From positions 52,859 to 116,858 of the forward strand of contig NZ_JAUMKC010000019.1 of the NCBI RefSeq assembly GCF_030519355.1: a stretch of DNA of 64,000 nucleotides. The letters are read 5' to 3'. Under the pieces are notes generated by a model. It worked only from the letters and a program-made list of their open reading frames with translations. It ran no database searches and had not been told where the DNA came from. This DNA is from Mucilaginibacter sp. L3T2-6 (GTDB lineage Bacteria; Bacteroidota; Bacteroidia; Sphingobacteriales; Sphingobacteriaceae). Both the position numbers and the translations under genes were made by a program. Positions 35,050 through 42,798 of this stretch are shown piece after piece. The number at the start of each line of letters is the position of its first letter. Position 1 is the first letter of the stretch.

Positions 35050-36484
35050 AAAGGCTTGTCTTCACCGGATCATGCAGCATGTCGCTCATCTCGATGATTT
35101 TGTTATCGATCTCACCTACGCATTTGTTCATCATGCGGATACACTCTGGCTGGTCAACAAGGCCCTCTTTTTCCAGGTTCATTAACCCTTTAAGGGTGGC
35201 TATTGGTCCGCGTATCTGGTGCGACAGGTATGAAGAGTATTCGGAAAGCTTCTTATTTTTTATCTGCAGATCTTTGGTACGCTCATCAATTATTTCTTCA
35301 AGGTGATGGTTGATGCGGTCCAGGTTATCTTTCTGCCGCGATACCTCGTCGTTGAGGGTAGATAATTGCTCATTGGTTTTGGCTTTGCGTTTTACGTTGC
35401 TTACCAACAAGCCTACCAGCACCAGTAATAAGCCAGCTACAATGGTAACGGCCCAAAACTTTATACGGTCGTTAGCCTGGCGTTGCAGTAATATCTCAGT
35501 TTTTCGTTGAGCATCCTGCTGTTTCACCTGCTCCTCCATCATTTTTATCTGCGTGGAAGCGCCCTGTTTAAAGTTAAGACTGTCTTTGGTGTAGATATTA
35601 CGCAGATAGCGCAAGGCTTTTTCGTAATTCTTGCGTTTGGATTCAAGCTGGTAGCTGGTATACTCAAAATCCGACTTCATCTTATCGCTTTTTATCATAC
35701 CTGCGTACACAGTGCCCTCTTCAATGGCTTTATTAGCTTCCGCAAATTTCTCCTGAGCGATGTATTGTTCGGCAAGTATCAGGTCGATACCGGCAACTAC
35801 CTCATTCAAATCCAGCTGATGTGCCGCCTTATTTGCTTTCAGCAATAACTCCTCAGCCTTGTCGTACTGATGCAGGTTGAAGTACATCAGGCCTTTATTT
35901 TGCATCAATTGAACGATATTGGTAGAATCTTTTAGTTTATTATAAAGGGCACTGCTTTTTTCGTAATAGATCAACGCCTGGTTAAAGCTGTTCTTATGGT
36001 AATAAACAGTACCCATGTTGTTGTACACACCGGCCATCAGTGCCTCATCAGAAAGCTGTTTTGCTATAACGAGGGTCTTATTAAAAAACTCCAGGGAGAG
36101 ATCGTAATCGGTATAGCGGTAGAGGTTACCTATATTATTATAAACTTTACCCTGGCTGGCCAGGTCCTTAAGCTGCTGGAAATAATTTAGGGCCGTGAGG
36201 TAGTTATTTATTGCCTTTACGGATTCGTCCAGGTAATAATAACCGATGCCTATTACACGGTAAGCCTCAGCCATGCCGGGTACATAGTTAAGCTTTTTCG
36301 CCATTGCCAGGGCTTTCTTTCCATCGGCGATGGTTTGTTCAGGGCTGGTCAAACGCATGTCAAACCCCTGCTTATTCAGCTGTATTACGCTGGTTGTATC
36401 ATCTGCAGCAAGCGTCTTTGTGCCGTCGGCAAAAGCCATGCCTGCAAATAAAATACTGAAGACAAGTAACAGGAATTTGTTCAT
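35048..36484 (-). CDS. TPR sensor protein with HisKA (DHp) domain but no ATPase domain
   Basis: A 478-aa protein. It has a signal peptide (to about residue 19), periplasmic tetratricopeptide repeats (about 40-290), one transmembrane helix (about 328-350), a coiled coil, and a DHp dimerisation/phospho-acceptor segment with His422 in YLSHQIRGPIATLKGL. The protein ends some 55 residues later (EMSDMLHD...), so the HATPase_c catalytic domain that normally follows is absent. It cannot phosphorylate itself and must be a phospho-acceptor for another kinase, a signalling scaffold or a degenerate kinase. The adjacent 300 bp does not encode an ATPase domain on this strand. The stop codon lies in a tandem repeat. 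Confidence 0.87.
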   Translation of the reverse strand: MNKFLLLVFSILFAGMAFADGTKTLAADDTTSVIQLNKQGFDMRLTSPEQTIADGKKALAMAKKLNYVPGMAEAYRVIGIGYYYLDESVKAINNYLTALNYFQQLKDLASQGKVYNNIGNLYRYTDYDLSLEFFNKTLVIAKQLSDEALMAGVYNNMGTVYYHKNSFNQALIYYEKSSALYNKLKDSTNIVQLMQNKGLMYFNLHQYDKAEELLLKANKAAHQLDLNEVVAGIDLILAEQYIAQEKFAEANKAIEEGTVYAGMIKSDKMKSDFEYTSYQLESKRKNYEKALRYLRNIYTKDSLNFKQGASTQIKMMEEQVKQQDAQRKTEILLQRQANDRIKFWAVTIVAGLLLVLVGLLVSNVKRKAKTNEQLSTLNDEVSRQKDNLDRINHHLEEIIDERTKDLQIKNKKLSEYSSYLSHQIRGPIATLKGLMNLEKEGLVDQPECIRMMNKCVGEIDNKIIEMSDMLHDPVKTSL

Positions 36485-37026
36485 CAGGGACTATTACGTT
36501 CAAAAGTGAATTAGGGTTATATTTTATTTTCAATTAATCGGCATTGAAAATAATAATCGTTTCAATTAAAAAAATCGCCACTTTATTTGTTTTTTTAAAA
36601 AGTATTATATACTTTTGAGGCTGATAAATTATTTGACATCGAAGTCAGATTGATAGAGGGGTTTTGGGTAAAGCTATTTAGCGTTTTGCCAACATGTATG
36701 CTCTGTTCTAAAATCAATACTAACTTCCTGGAATTAGCACTTTGAAACAATGGTATTTTTCATTCGGACGAGTTATTTCGTTCGGGTGTTTTGTCGTCTC
36801 CATACAAATGTGGCCGGCAAAACTGTGAGAATGAAAACCATTTTACCATTGCTTCCTGAGGCGTTAAAAAAGCCTTGCTGCTAGCCCTCCATACCGGTGT
36901 TTTCTACGCTTTGTACGCAAAATCTATTAAAAAGATACGCGTGGATACAACTAATTTATCAGCATAATTAGCATACAATAAATTAGCATATCATTAAATT
37001 TTAAACAAAATCGTTAAACACTCAGT
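36485..37026. promoter_or_regulatory. 542-bp divergent leader between the TPR/DHp gene and the repeat-protein gene
   Basis: No credible open frame is present. It contains a 19-bp interrupted palindrome, AAAAGTAT-TAT-ATACTTTT (36598-36616), and a direct repeat AATTAGCATA (36966-36975 and 36981-36990, 15 bp apart) just upstream of the repeat-protein gene. The last 60 bp are very AT-rich, typical of Bacteroidota leaders without a Shine-Dalgarno sequence. I could not place an exact TAnnTTTG element. Confidence 0.5.
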
Positions 37027-37566
37027 ATGAAAAAATTATTATTTTCAGCAGTAGTAGTTTTAAGCGCGGCATCTCTCTCAAGCTCTATGCACGCTAAAAA
37101 CGTAACTGCAAATCAGGTTGTTGCCGACAAACACAACACTGGCAGCTCTGATTTCTCAGACAAGCACAACACCGGTAGCTCTGACTTGTACGACAAGCAC
37201 AACACCGGCAGTTCTGACTTCGCTTACGACAAGCACAACACTGGTAGCTCTGATTTTGCAGACAAGCACAACACCGGTAGCTCTGACTTGTTCGATAAAC
37301 ACAATACCGGCAGCTCTGACCTGTATGACAAGCACAATACCGGCAGCTCTGACTTTGCTTACGACAAGCACAATACCGGCAGCTCTGATTTTTCAGACAA
37401 ACATAACACCGGCAGCTCTGACTTGTTAGACAAGCATAATACCGGTAGCTCGGATTTAGCTTATGACAAGCACAACACCGGCAGCTCTGACTTTTCAGAC
37501 AAGCACAATACTGGCAGCTCTGACTTGTTAGACAAGCACAACACCGGCAGTTCAGATTTAGCTTAA
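37027..37566 (+). CDS. Secreted tandem-repeat protein, 13 copies of DKHNTGSSD
   Basis: A 179-aa protein. Residues 1-23 are a signal peptide (MKKLLFSAVVVLSAA, ending MHA) and 24-33 a short spacer. Residues 34-179 are 13 head-to-tail repeats of 11 or 12 residues: an invariant core DKHNTGSSD followed by two or three variable residues (FS, LY, FAY, FA, LF, LL, LAY or LA). The repeats contain only D, K, H, N, T, G, S, F, L, A and Y; there is no Cys, Pro, Trp or Arg, no sorting domain and no anchor. Each unit has two Asp, one Lys and one His, so metal binding or a beta-solenoid/amyloid-like fold is possible; a processed multi-peptide precursor is another option. No family recognised. Monocistronic, with a long leader and two hairpins after it. 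Confidence 0.88.
   Translation: MKKLLFSAVVVLSAASLSSSMHAKNVTANQVVADKHNTGSSDFSDKHNTGSSDLYDKHNTGSSDFAYDKHNTGSSDFADKHNTGSSDLFDKHNTGSSDLYDKHNTGSSDFAYDKHNTGSSDFSDKHNTGSSDLLDKHNTGSSDLAYDKHNTGSSDFSDKHNTGSSDLLDKHNTGSSDLA
37126..37563 (+). repeat. Coding tandem repeat, 13 units of 33 or 36 bp
   Basis: The units encode the DKHNTGSSD repeats. Ten are 33 bp and three 36 bp (those ending AY). They are grouped in a higher-order period of about 102 bp (FS-L?-?AY triplets: FS/LY/FAY, FA/LF/LY/FAY, FS/LL/LAY, FS/LL/LA). Every one of the nine core codons shows synonymous variation among copies (for example AAA/AAG, CAC/CAT, AGC/AGT, TCT/TCG/TCA) while no core residue changes. Confidence 0.95.
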
Positions 37567-37581
37567 GTTTTAAGCACCATC

Positions 37582-37627
37582 ATACAGCATTTAGCTGGCT
37601 ATTTTTAGCCTTAATGGCTGTATTTTG
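37582..37627 (+). terminator. First hairpin after the repeat-protein gene
   Basis: ATACAGC (37582-37588) pairs with GCTGTAT (37617-37623), enclosing a second stem GGCTA/TAGCC (37597-37610); TTTT follows the outer stem. It starts 16 nt after the stop codon. Confidence 0.6.
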
Positions 37628-37667
37628 TCTGAATTTTATACTGAAGTATATCTTTAACCAATATTGC

Positions 37668-37704
37668 AAAACAGCTTCCAATTTCCGGGGCTGTTTTTTT
37701 TTTT
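37668..37704 (+). terminator. Second, strong Rho-independent terminator after the repeat-protein gene
   Basis: AAAACAGC (37668-37675) pairs with GCTGTTTT (37690-37697) around a 14-nt loop; the T-run continues to 37704. With the hairpin at 37582-37627 it forms a tandem terminator, which suggests a highly transcribed gene that is insulated from the peptidase downstream. Confidence 0.8.
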
Positions 37705-37862
37705 GCGCAGGCAATTACATTTATTGTCTTATCTGTTTTAATTTGTGTCGCTTTAGCGAACGGACGAACACTTCAAAAGCCGTAAGTGGCTGATCGGCAA
37801 ATTGAGTCCTCTAACTCAAAAAGGTATTGTTGCCGGATATTTTAATCTTTCCCTGCCCAGGG

Positions 37863-37893
37863 TTCGCCTTTTATACTTCCGTTGCTATATTTG
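37863..37893 (+). promoter_or_regulatory. Bacteroidota-type promoter of the M20 peptidase
   Basis: TATATTTG (37886-37893) matches the TAnnTTTG -7 consensus of Bacteroidota. TTCG at 37863-37866, one change from TTTG, lies 19 bp upstream at the -33 position. It ends 16 bp before the ATG at 37910 and supports that start over the longer frame. Confidence 0.65.
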
Positions 37894-37909
37894 CTTCAAA
37901 TTATCAACC

Positions 37910-39283
37910 ATGCAGCATATTACCGCTTATATCGATCAAAACAAGGAACGCTTACTGGATGAGCTTTTTGCCCTGCTCCGTTTTCCGTCTGTTAGCGCAG
38001 ACCCTAAATATAAGGCTGACGTGTTAAAAACGGCAGAATTTGTAGCACAAAAACTACGGGAAAGCGGTGCTGATGAGGTTGAGGTATGCCAAACGGCCGG
38101 CTACCCGATCGTTTATGGCGAGAAGATAATTGATTCCTCCAGGCCCACAGTATTGGTTTACGGCCATTATGATGTACAACCGCCGGATCCGCTGGAACTT
38201 TGGAAAACCCCTCCTTTTGAGCCCACTGTTCGTGACGGTAAGATCTATGCCCGTGGCGCCTGCGATGATAAAGGTCAATTCTATATGCATGTTAAGGCCT
38301 TTGAGCTCATGATGCAAACCAACACTTTGCCTTGCAATATCAAATTTATGATCGAGGGTGAAGAGGAAGTGGGGTCAAACAACCTGGGTATTTTTGTAAA
38401 GCAAAATAAAGAAAGGCTAAAGGCTGATGTTGTGCTCATATCAGACACGGCTATGATCAGTATGGAGCACCCATCGCTGGAGACAGGGCTGCGCGGCCTC
38501 TCCTATCTTGAAGTAGAAGTAACCGGTCCTAACCGCGACCTGCATTCGGGTGTTTATGGCGGTGCAGTAGCCAATCCGGCAACCATCCTGGCAAAAATGA
38601 TCGCCTCGCTGCATGATGAGAATAACCATATCACCATCCCTGGCTTTTACGATAAGGTAATTGAATTAACCGAAGCCGAGCGTAAAGCGATAAACAATGC
38701 GCCTTATGACGAGGATGAATATAAAAAGGATCTTGATGTGACCGAACTTTGGGGCGAAACAGGTTACACTACCTTTGAACGCACCGGAACCCGCCCTACC
38801 CTCGAGGTAAACGGTATTTGGGGAGGCTACACAGGCGAAGGAGCAAAAACCGTATTGCCCTCTAAAGCCTTCGCAAAAATTTCGATGAGGCTGGTGCCCA
38901 ATCAGGTTTCGGACGAGATTACAGAATTGTTTACCAAACACTTCGAAAGCATCGCTCCGAAATCGGTTAAGGTGACTGTTAAGCCACACCATGGCGGCGA
39001 ACCCGTTGTAACACCGACTGACAGCATTGCTTATCGTGCTGCTGAGAAAGCAATTACAGAATCTTTCGGCAAAGCACCTATACCAACCCGCGGTGGTGGC
39101 AGCATACCTATTGTCGCTTTATTCGAAGCAGAGCTGGGTATAAAAACTGTTTTGATGGGCTTCGGGCTGGATAGCGACGCACTCCACTCGCCAAATGAAA
39201 AATACGACATCTTTAACTATTACAAAGGGATTGAAACCATTCCGCTCTTCCATAAATATTTTGCGGAATTAAGCGCGGAGTAA
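37910..39283 (+). CDS. M20 family dipeptidase/carboxypeptidase
   Basis: A 457-aa zinc peptidase of the M20/ArgE-CPG2 fold. The first metal motif is VYGHYDVQPPDP (His-x-Asp), followed by ARGACDDKGQ, then the catalytic Glu pair in MIEGEEEVGS, and the dimerisation-domain segment GPNRDLHSGVYGG. The last part has GGSIPIVALFE and DALHSPNEKYD with the terminal His ligand. I start it at ATG 37910 rather than the longer open frame from 37802, because the family begins here and a promoter overlaps the extension. No signal peptide; cytoplasmic peptide breakdown is expected. Confidence 0.92.
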   Translation: MQHITAYIDQNKERLLDELFALLRFPSVSADPKYKADVLKTAEFVAQKLRESGADEVEVCQTAGYPIVYGEKIIDSSRPTVLVYGHYDVQPPDPLELWKTPPFEPTVRDGKIYARGACDDKGQFYMHVKAFELMMQTNTLPCNIKFMIEGEEEVGSNNLGIFVKQNKERLKADVVLISDTAMISMEHPSLETGLRGLSYLEVEVTGPNRDLHSGVYGGAVANPATILAKMIASLHDENNHITIPGFYDKVIELTEAERKAINNAPYDEDEYKKDLDVTELWGETGYTTFERTGTRPTLEVNGIWGGYTGEGAKTVLPSKAFAKISMRLVPNQVSDEITELFTKHFESIAPKSVKVTVKPHHGGEPVVTPTDSIAYRAAEKAITESFGKAPIPTRGGGSIPIVALFEAELGIKTVLMGFGLDSDALHSPNEKYDIFNYYKGIETIPLFHKYFAELSAE

Positions 39284-39331
39284 AGGCGGGATAGAACCAG
39301 GGACATGTGGAACACATGAAACAAATGATTA

Positions 39332-40057
39332 TCAATTGGCTTTAAACAGCCCGTATTTCAATATACAGTAAATTGCGCGGACGCCATCCTTCCATCCTAT
39401 CTTCTTTCCTTCTTCATAGGTGCGGCCATAGTAGGATATGCCAACCTCATAAATACGTATTTTGGGAATGCGCGCTACCTTTTGCGTTACTTCCGGTTCA
39501 AACCCAAAACGCTGCTCGGTGAGTTTAATGGACTGTATCATTTTTGTATCGAATAGTTTATAGCAGGTCTCCATATCAGTCAGGTTTAAATTACTGAACA
39601 TGTTCGACGCAAACGTGAGCCAGCGGTTGCCAATGGTATGCCAAAAAAACAGGATACGGTGCGGGTTGCTGCCCATAAAGCGCGAGCCGTAAACCACATC
39701 AGCAAAACCGGCGCACACTGGCCTTAACAGGTCGTTGTATTCGGCCGGGTCGTACTCCAAATCGGCGTCCTGGATGATAAGATATTCACCGGTAGCTTTG
39801 GCAATACCGGTATGCAGGGCGGCGCCTTTGCCCTTGTTATATTCGTGCTTGTAATAGCTGATGGGTAATTCCGGATTTTCGCGTTGATAGGTAAAAATGG
39901 CTTCTTCGGTATTGTCTTTAGAAAAATCGTTAACGATGATAACTTCCTTTTGGATGTCTTCAATCAGATCAACAGCTTTGATTTTATTTAAAATTAAATG
40001 TATGGTATTACCTTCGTTGTAAGCCGGGATAATAATTGATAACTTTCCTATCTTCAT
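39332..40057 (-). CDS. Family 2 glycosyltransferase (dolichol-phosphate mannosyltransferase-like)
   Basis: A 241-aa GT-A glycosyltransferase without membrane segments. The N-terminus is LSIIIPAYNEG, the DxD-type nucleotide-sugar motif is in IIQDADLEYDP (about residues 94-104), and SRFMGSNPHR and the ETCYKLFD segment follow. It resembles dolichol-phosphate mannosyltransferase-type enzymes that charge a polyprenyl carrier. It is divergent from pbpC with only 8 nt between the two start codons. Confidence 0.9.
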   Translation of the reverse strand: MKIGKLSIIIPAYNEGNTIHLILNKIKAVDLIEDIQKEVIIVNDFSKDNTEEAIFTYQRENPELPISYYKHEYNKGKGAALHTGIAKATGEYLIIQDADLEYDPAEYNDLLRPVCAGFADVVYGSRFMGSNPHRILFFWHTIGNRWLTFASNMFSNLNLTDMETCYKLFDTKMIQSIKLTEQRFGFEPEVTQKVARIPKIRIYEVGISYYGRTYEEGKKIGWKDGVRAIYCILKYGLFKAN

Positions 40058-40065
40058 TCCAACAA

Positions 40066-42456
40066 ATGCGACTGGGTTTAAATCGAGCTAAAACTTTCCT
40101 GAAAAAACCAAAAGTAATAATAATACTCACGATTTTATTGGGACTGCTGATGCTGTTCTGGTTTTGCCTGCCCAAACCCATGTTTAATAGCCCAACCTCA
40201 TATGTTATAGATGACGCGGACGGCCAATTACTCGGCGCTGCAATTGCTTCTGACGGGCAATGGCGTTTCCCGCATAACGCCAGCGTGCCTCAAAAGTTTA
40301 AACAGTGCATCATGGCCTTTGAGGATAAGCGCTTTATGCACCATCCGGGTGTCGATATTTTTGCTTTAGCTCGGGCTGTGAAGCAAAACTTTCACTCTGG
40401 CAAAGTAACCAGCGGCGGCAGCACCATTACTATGCAGGTTATCCGCCTGGCAACAAAACATAAACGCAACCTATGGAACAAACTGAAAGAAATTTTTATG
40501 GCACTGCGGTTAGAAGCCGGTTACACCAAAGATGAAATACTATCCCTGTATGCCAGTAACGCGCCCTTTGGCACCAATGTTATCGGCCTTGACGCGGCTT
40601 CATGGCGTTATTTTGGCCGCAGCCCGGATAAATTGTCATGGGGAGAAATGGCGGCGATGGCCGTGCTGCCTAACTCGCCATCGCTTGTACATCCGGGCAA
40701 AAACCGGTTGATACTGTTAAAAAAGCGCAATTTATTGCTGGACAAGCTCTATCACCAGGGCGTAATCGATTCAACAACGGCGGTGTTGGCCAAATTTGAG
40801 CCGGTACCCGACAGGCCGGTAGCATTACCCCAGCTCGCTCCTCACCTGCTGCAGCGGTTTAAAAGAGACAACGAAACCACGATACATGGCGATACCCGTT
40901 TAAAAACAACTATCAAAGCAACGCTGCAGCAACAGGTTAGCGACGTACTGGAGCGGCATCACCAGGTTTTAAAATCGAACGAAATAAACAATATCGCTGC
41001 TGTTGTGCTGGATGTGGAAACCGGCGCAGCGCTGGCATATGCGGGAAACATTTCTCACCCGGAAGATCCCGAAATGGAAAGCGATGTCGACGTGGCAGAT
41101 GCGCCGCGCAGTCCGGGCAGTACGCTCAAGCCTTTACTGTATGCCAATATGCTTCATGACGGGCTTTTGCTGCCAAACAGCCTTATGCCGGATATCCCTA
41201 CACAAATTGCAGGCTATCACCCGGAGAACTTTGACCTGGGTTACGATGGTGCAGTTCCGGCATCAAGGGCCTTGTCCCGTTCGTTAAATGTGCCGGCCGT
41301 AAAGATGCTGCAGCAGTTTAAATACGAGCGTTTTTACGATGTGCTGCGCAAAATGGGCATTACCACGCTGAAAAAACCTGCAGACCATTACGGTCTCTCG
41401 CTGATATTAGGCGGAGGTGAAAATACATTATGGGAACTCGTCGGCGCCTATGCAGATATGGCGCGTGTACTTAATCATTACAACAAGTACAAAGGCAAAT
41501 ACGACCCGGCAGATTATCATAACCCTATTTATAACCAGATTGAAAACCATCAGCCCGAATTAGAAAAAAATGGACTCCTGGATGCGGGTTCCATATATTA
41601 TACGCTGCAAGCCATGGAAGAAGTAATGCGCCCGGGCGAGGAAATGCTTTGGCAGCAGTTCAGCTCGAGCCAGCGCATTGCCTGGAAAACAGGCACCAGT
41701 TTTGGCTTCCGCGATGGTTGGGCAATAGGAATCACCCCTAAATATGTGGTGGGTGTTTGGGTAGGCAATACCGATGGCGAAGGGAGGCCTAACCTCACCG
41801 GCATCAATACCGCAGCCCCGATACTTTTTGAAATTTTCCGTCTGCTGCCTGTAACACTTGATTGGTTTGAGATGCCCGTAAGCGACATGGTAAAGATCAA
41901 AGTATGCCGGCAAAGCGGCTACCGTGCAGGTCAGTATTGCGATGATACGGATGAAATATGGGTACCCAAAAGCGGGTTGAAAGCGCCGGTTTGCCCCTAT
42001 CATCAGTTGGTACATTTAAGTGCCGATGGCAAATGGCAGGTAACGGGTAATTGTGTCCCGCCTAATCAAATCATCAATAAAACCTGGTTTGTGCTGCCGC
42101 CTTCTATGGAGTATTATTACAAAACCAAAAACTACCAATACCGGGTTTTACCCCCTTTCAGACCAGATTGCGCACAGGCAGAAAGCTCACAGCCGATGGA
42201 AGTTATCTATCCTAAAGACGGCGCTAAAATATATGTACCCCTGGAGGCTGACGGTACCCGGGGCAGGGTGATTTTCAATGCCGCACACCGGCAGGCAGGC
42301 GTGAAAATTTTTTGGTATGTGGATGATAAATATATGGGCGAAACCAGGGGTTTTCACCAATTCGCACTTAATCCCACGGCAGGTAAACACTTGCTCACTT
42401 TAGTTGACGGTAACGGTAACACGGTACGGTTGGGATTTGAGGTATTGGAAAAATAG
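40066..42456 (+). CDS. pbpC: Penicillin-binding protein 1C
   Basis: A 796-aa bifunctional class A PBP. I use ATG 40066; the longer frame from 40036 would overlap the divergent glycosyltransferase. One N-terminal membrane anchor is followed by a GT51 transglycosylase domain (catalytic Glu86 in FEDKRFMHHPGVD; GGSTITMQ). The transpeptidase domain has its SxxK nucleophile Ser352 in SPGSTLKP, SRSLNVPA and Lys541 in KTGTS. The C-terminus is the BiPBP_C domain of PBP1C. Periplasmic cell-wall synthesis. A terminator follows. Confidence 0.95.
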   Translation: MRLGLNRAKTFLKKPKVIIILTILLGLLMLFWFCLPKPMFNSPTSYVIDDADGQLLGAAIASDGQWRFPHNASVPQKFKQCIMAFEDKRFMHHPGVDIFALARAVKQNFHSGKVTSGGSTITMQVIRLATKHKRNLWNKLKEIFMALRLEAGYTKDEILSLYASNAPFGTNVIGLDAASWRYFGRSPDKLSWGEMAAMAVLPNSPSLVHPGKNRLILLKKRNLLLDKLYHQGVIDSTTAVLAKFEPVPDRPVALPQLAPHLLQRFKRDNETTIHGDTRLKTTIKATLQQQVSDVLERHHQVLKSNEINNIAAVVLDVETGAALAYAGNISHPEDPEMESDVDVADAPRSPGSTLKPLLYANMLHDGLLLPNSLMPDIPTQIAGYHPENFDLGYDGAVPASRALSRSLNVPAVKMLQQFKYERFYDVLRKMGITTLKKPADHYGLSLILGGGENTLWELVGAYADMARVLNHYNKYKGKYDPADYHNPIYNQIENHQPELEKNGLLDAGSIYYTLQAMEEVMRPGEEMLWQQFSSSQRIAWKTGTSFGFRDGWAIGITPKYVVGVWVGNTDGEGRPNLTGINTAAPILFEIFRLLPVTLDWFEMPVSDMVKIKVCRQSGYRAGQYCDDTDEIWVPKSGLKAPVCPYHQLVHLSADGKWQVTGNCVPPNQIINKTWFVLPPSMEYYYKTKNYQYRVLPPFRPDCAQAESSQPMEVIYPKDGAKIYVPLEADGTRGRVIFNAAHRQAGVKIFWYVDDKYMGETRGFHQFALNPTAGKHLLTLVDGNGNTVRLGFEVLEK

Positions 42457-42537
42457 TTTCCAGGTTTCACTATAAAGATGGTTTCAGGTGAAACCTTACC
42501 GAAACAATTAAATAACTTATTATCAATTACTTAAAGT

Positions 42538-42580
42538 AAGGTTACAGTTAAAAACTGTAAAGTACCTGTAAACCTTTTTT
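42538..42580 (+). terminator. Terminator after pbpC, in the 342-bp gap 42457-42798
   Basis: AAGGTTACAG (42538-42547) pairs with CTGTAAACCTT (42566-42576) with one bulge, then T6. A second inverted repeat, GGTTTCAC/GTGAAACC, lies just after the stop codon (about 42467-42499). The rest of the gap, 42581-42798, contains only a degenerate CTGCC(A/G)-type simple repeat near 42730-42760 and no credible gene. Confidence 0.7.
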
Positions 42581-42798
42581 ATCAGCACGATTCAATATTA
42601 TGCGCCGGAGTTCGGTTTGGACGGACGCTGTAACAGGCACATTGGATTCAGATAGTTTCCAGGCATATTATTTGAAGCACGCAATCGTTTATTGGTTCAA
42701 TTGTAATATTTATTGTTCTATGTTAAAAAACTGCCGGCTGCTCACTCTAAACTGCCAACTGATTACATATATTGCTCAAAAAATCGAACTCAAAAGAA

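Noticed and set aside
37118..37429. Repeat-rich open frame in a second frame, and a matching one on the other strand (37156-37371)
   Set aside because: They exist only because the tandem repeat keeps all frames open. They have no signal peptide or leader of their own, and the synonymous-only variation supports the frame at 37027-37566.
37126..37563. CRISPR-like array of regular 33-36 bp units
   Set aside because: There are no unique spacers; the units are contiguous, in one reading frame, and encode a protein. No cas genes are nearby.
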